Shown here piece after piece: positions 6,389-6,537 of a DNA stretch of 6,537 nt (the stretch's first letter is position 1; each line of letters starts with the position of its first letter). The position numbers were made by a program, and so were the translations under genes. Location: contig SKJO01000177.1 of the NCBI GenBank assembly GCA_007121975.1, positions 1-6,537 on the forward strand, in the 5' to 3' direction. This stretch comes from Nitriliruptoraceae bacterium (lineage in GTDB: Bacteria; Actinomycetota; Nitriliruptoria; Nitriliruptorales; Nitriliruptoraceae). Under the pieces are notes generated by a model. It saw nothing but the letters and a program-made list of their open reading frames with translations. It was not told where the DNA came from and did not search any database.

Positions 6389-6412
6389 GCGCCGTCCTCC
6401 GGCCGAAGGCGC
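6389..6412 (-). terminator. Possible hairpin terminator of the right-edge gene
   Basis: Seven nt beyond the minus-strand stop at 6419 the sequence can fold with GCGCC/GGCGC outer arms (6408-6412 with 6389-6393) or with an alternative inner stem around CCTTC-GGCC-GGAGG with one G-U pair. There is no T-tract, so it may be a weak terminator or chance structure in G+C-rich DNA. Confidence 0.3.
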
Positions 6413-6418
6413 TGGCGG

Positions 6419-6537
6419 TCAGCGGCCGCCGGCGTCGGTGGGCTCCGCTGCCTCCTGGGCACGCAGGGCCTCGACCACGTCGCTGACGGCGAGCTCGGCG
6501 CGGTGCAGCCGGGCCCGGCAGACCTCGACCAGCCAGG
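6419..6537 (-). CDS. Unidentified protein, C-terminal 38 residues only
   Basis: A minus-strand frame open from the window edge ends at TGA 6421-6419. Nearly every codon ends in G or C, just like the neighbouring genes, which argues for real coding. The visible end reads WLVEVCRARLHRAELAVSDV, then an alanine/glutamate-rich helical stretch and a Gly-Gly-Arg finish. It looks like an amphipathic C-terminal helix. I do not recognise the family. It lies upstream of the HD gene on the same strand, so it could be a regulator or the missing partner hydroxylase, but nothing visible supports either. Confidence 0.6.
   Translation of the reverse strand, partial: WLVEVCRARLHRAELAVSDVVEALRAQEAAEPTDAGGR

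Larger units (their letters stand above)
6227..6418. other. Non-coding stretch between two minus-strand genes
   Basis: The 192 nt lie between the stop of the truncated right-edge gene and the HD gene start. An open frame extends through here from 6379, but it is Arg/Pro-rich with no family likeness, and the ribosome site sits at its 3' end, so it is treated as leader. No convincing -35/-10 pair was seen on the minus strand. The leader presumably holds the HD gene promoter, because the gap is much wider than in the facing operon. Confidence 0.5.

Overview
The window is about 70% G+C or more, with a very strong G/C bias at third codon positions, tightly packed genes, GTG/ATG starts and ATGA/GTGA stop-start overlaps. 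This points to a high-GC actinobacterium. A Pseudonocardiales-type genome is a guess from style only. No rRNA, tRNA, CRISPR array, insertion sequence or attachment site was found.

Plus strand, 1-5702, is one compact phosphonate uptake and breakdown operon. It holds the last codons of a periplasmic-type binding protein (phnD, cut by the window edge), a 98-nt gap with a strong hairpin, the ABC ATPase phnC, and a permease gene in which two PhnE-type domains are fused in one chain. These are followed by a zinc-dependent alcohol dehydrogenase, an FAD-dependent amine oxidase-like enzyme, and a HAD-family hydrolase related to phosphonoacetaldehyde hydrolase (PhnX). From phnC onward every gene overlaps the next (4, 4, 10 and 4 nt), which suggests one message and coupled translation.

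Minus strand, 5672-6226, is an HD-domain protein with the residue pattern of the di-iron C-P-cleaving oxygenase PhnZ. It converges on the operon and overlaps its last gene by 31 nt. A 192-nt non-coding stretch separates it from the C-terminal 38 codons of another minus-strand gene (6419-6537), which is too short to identify.

The inferred system works as follows. The PhnCDE transporter imports an organophosphonate. The FAD enzyme oxidises an amino- or N-alkyl-aminophosphonate to a phosphono-aldehyde, and the PhnX-like hydrolase cuts its C-P bond through a cap lysine. The alcohol dehydrogenase interconverts an alcohol and aldehyde, either hydroxyethylphosphonate/phosphonoacetaldehyde or the aldehyde left after cleavage. 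The HD protein would give a second, oxygen-dependent route for an alpha-hydroxylated aminophosphonate. Its usual partner hydroxylase (PhnY/TmpA type) is not in the window, and neither are a PhnW transaminase or a recognisable regulator. Gene families are well supported; exact substrates are not determined by the sequence.
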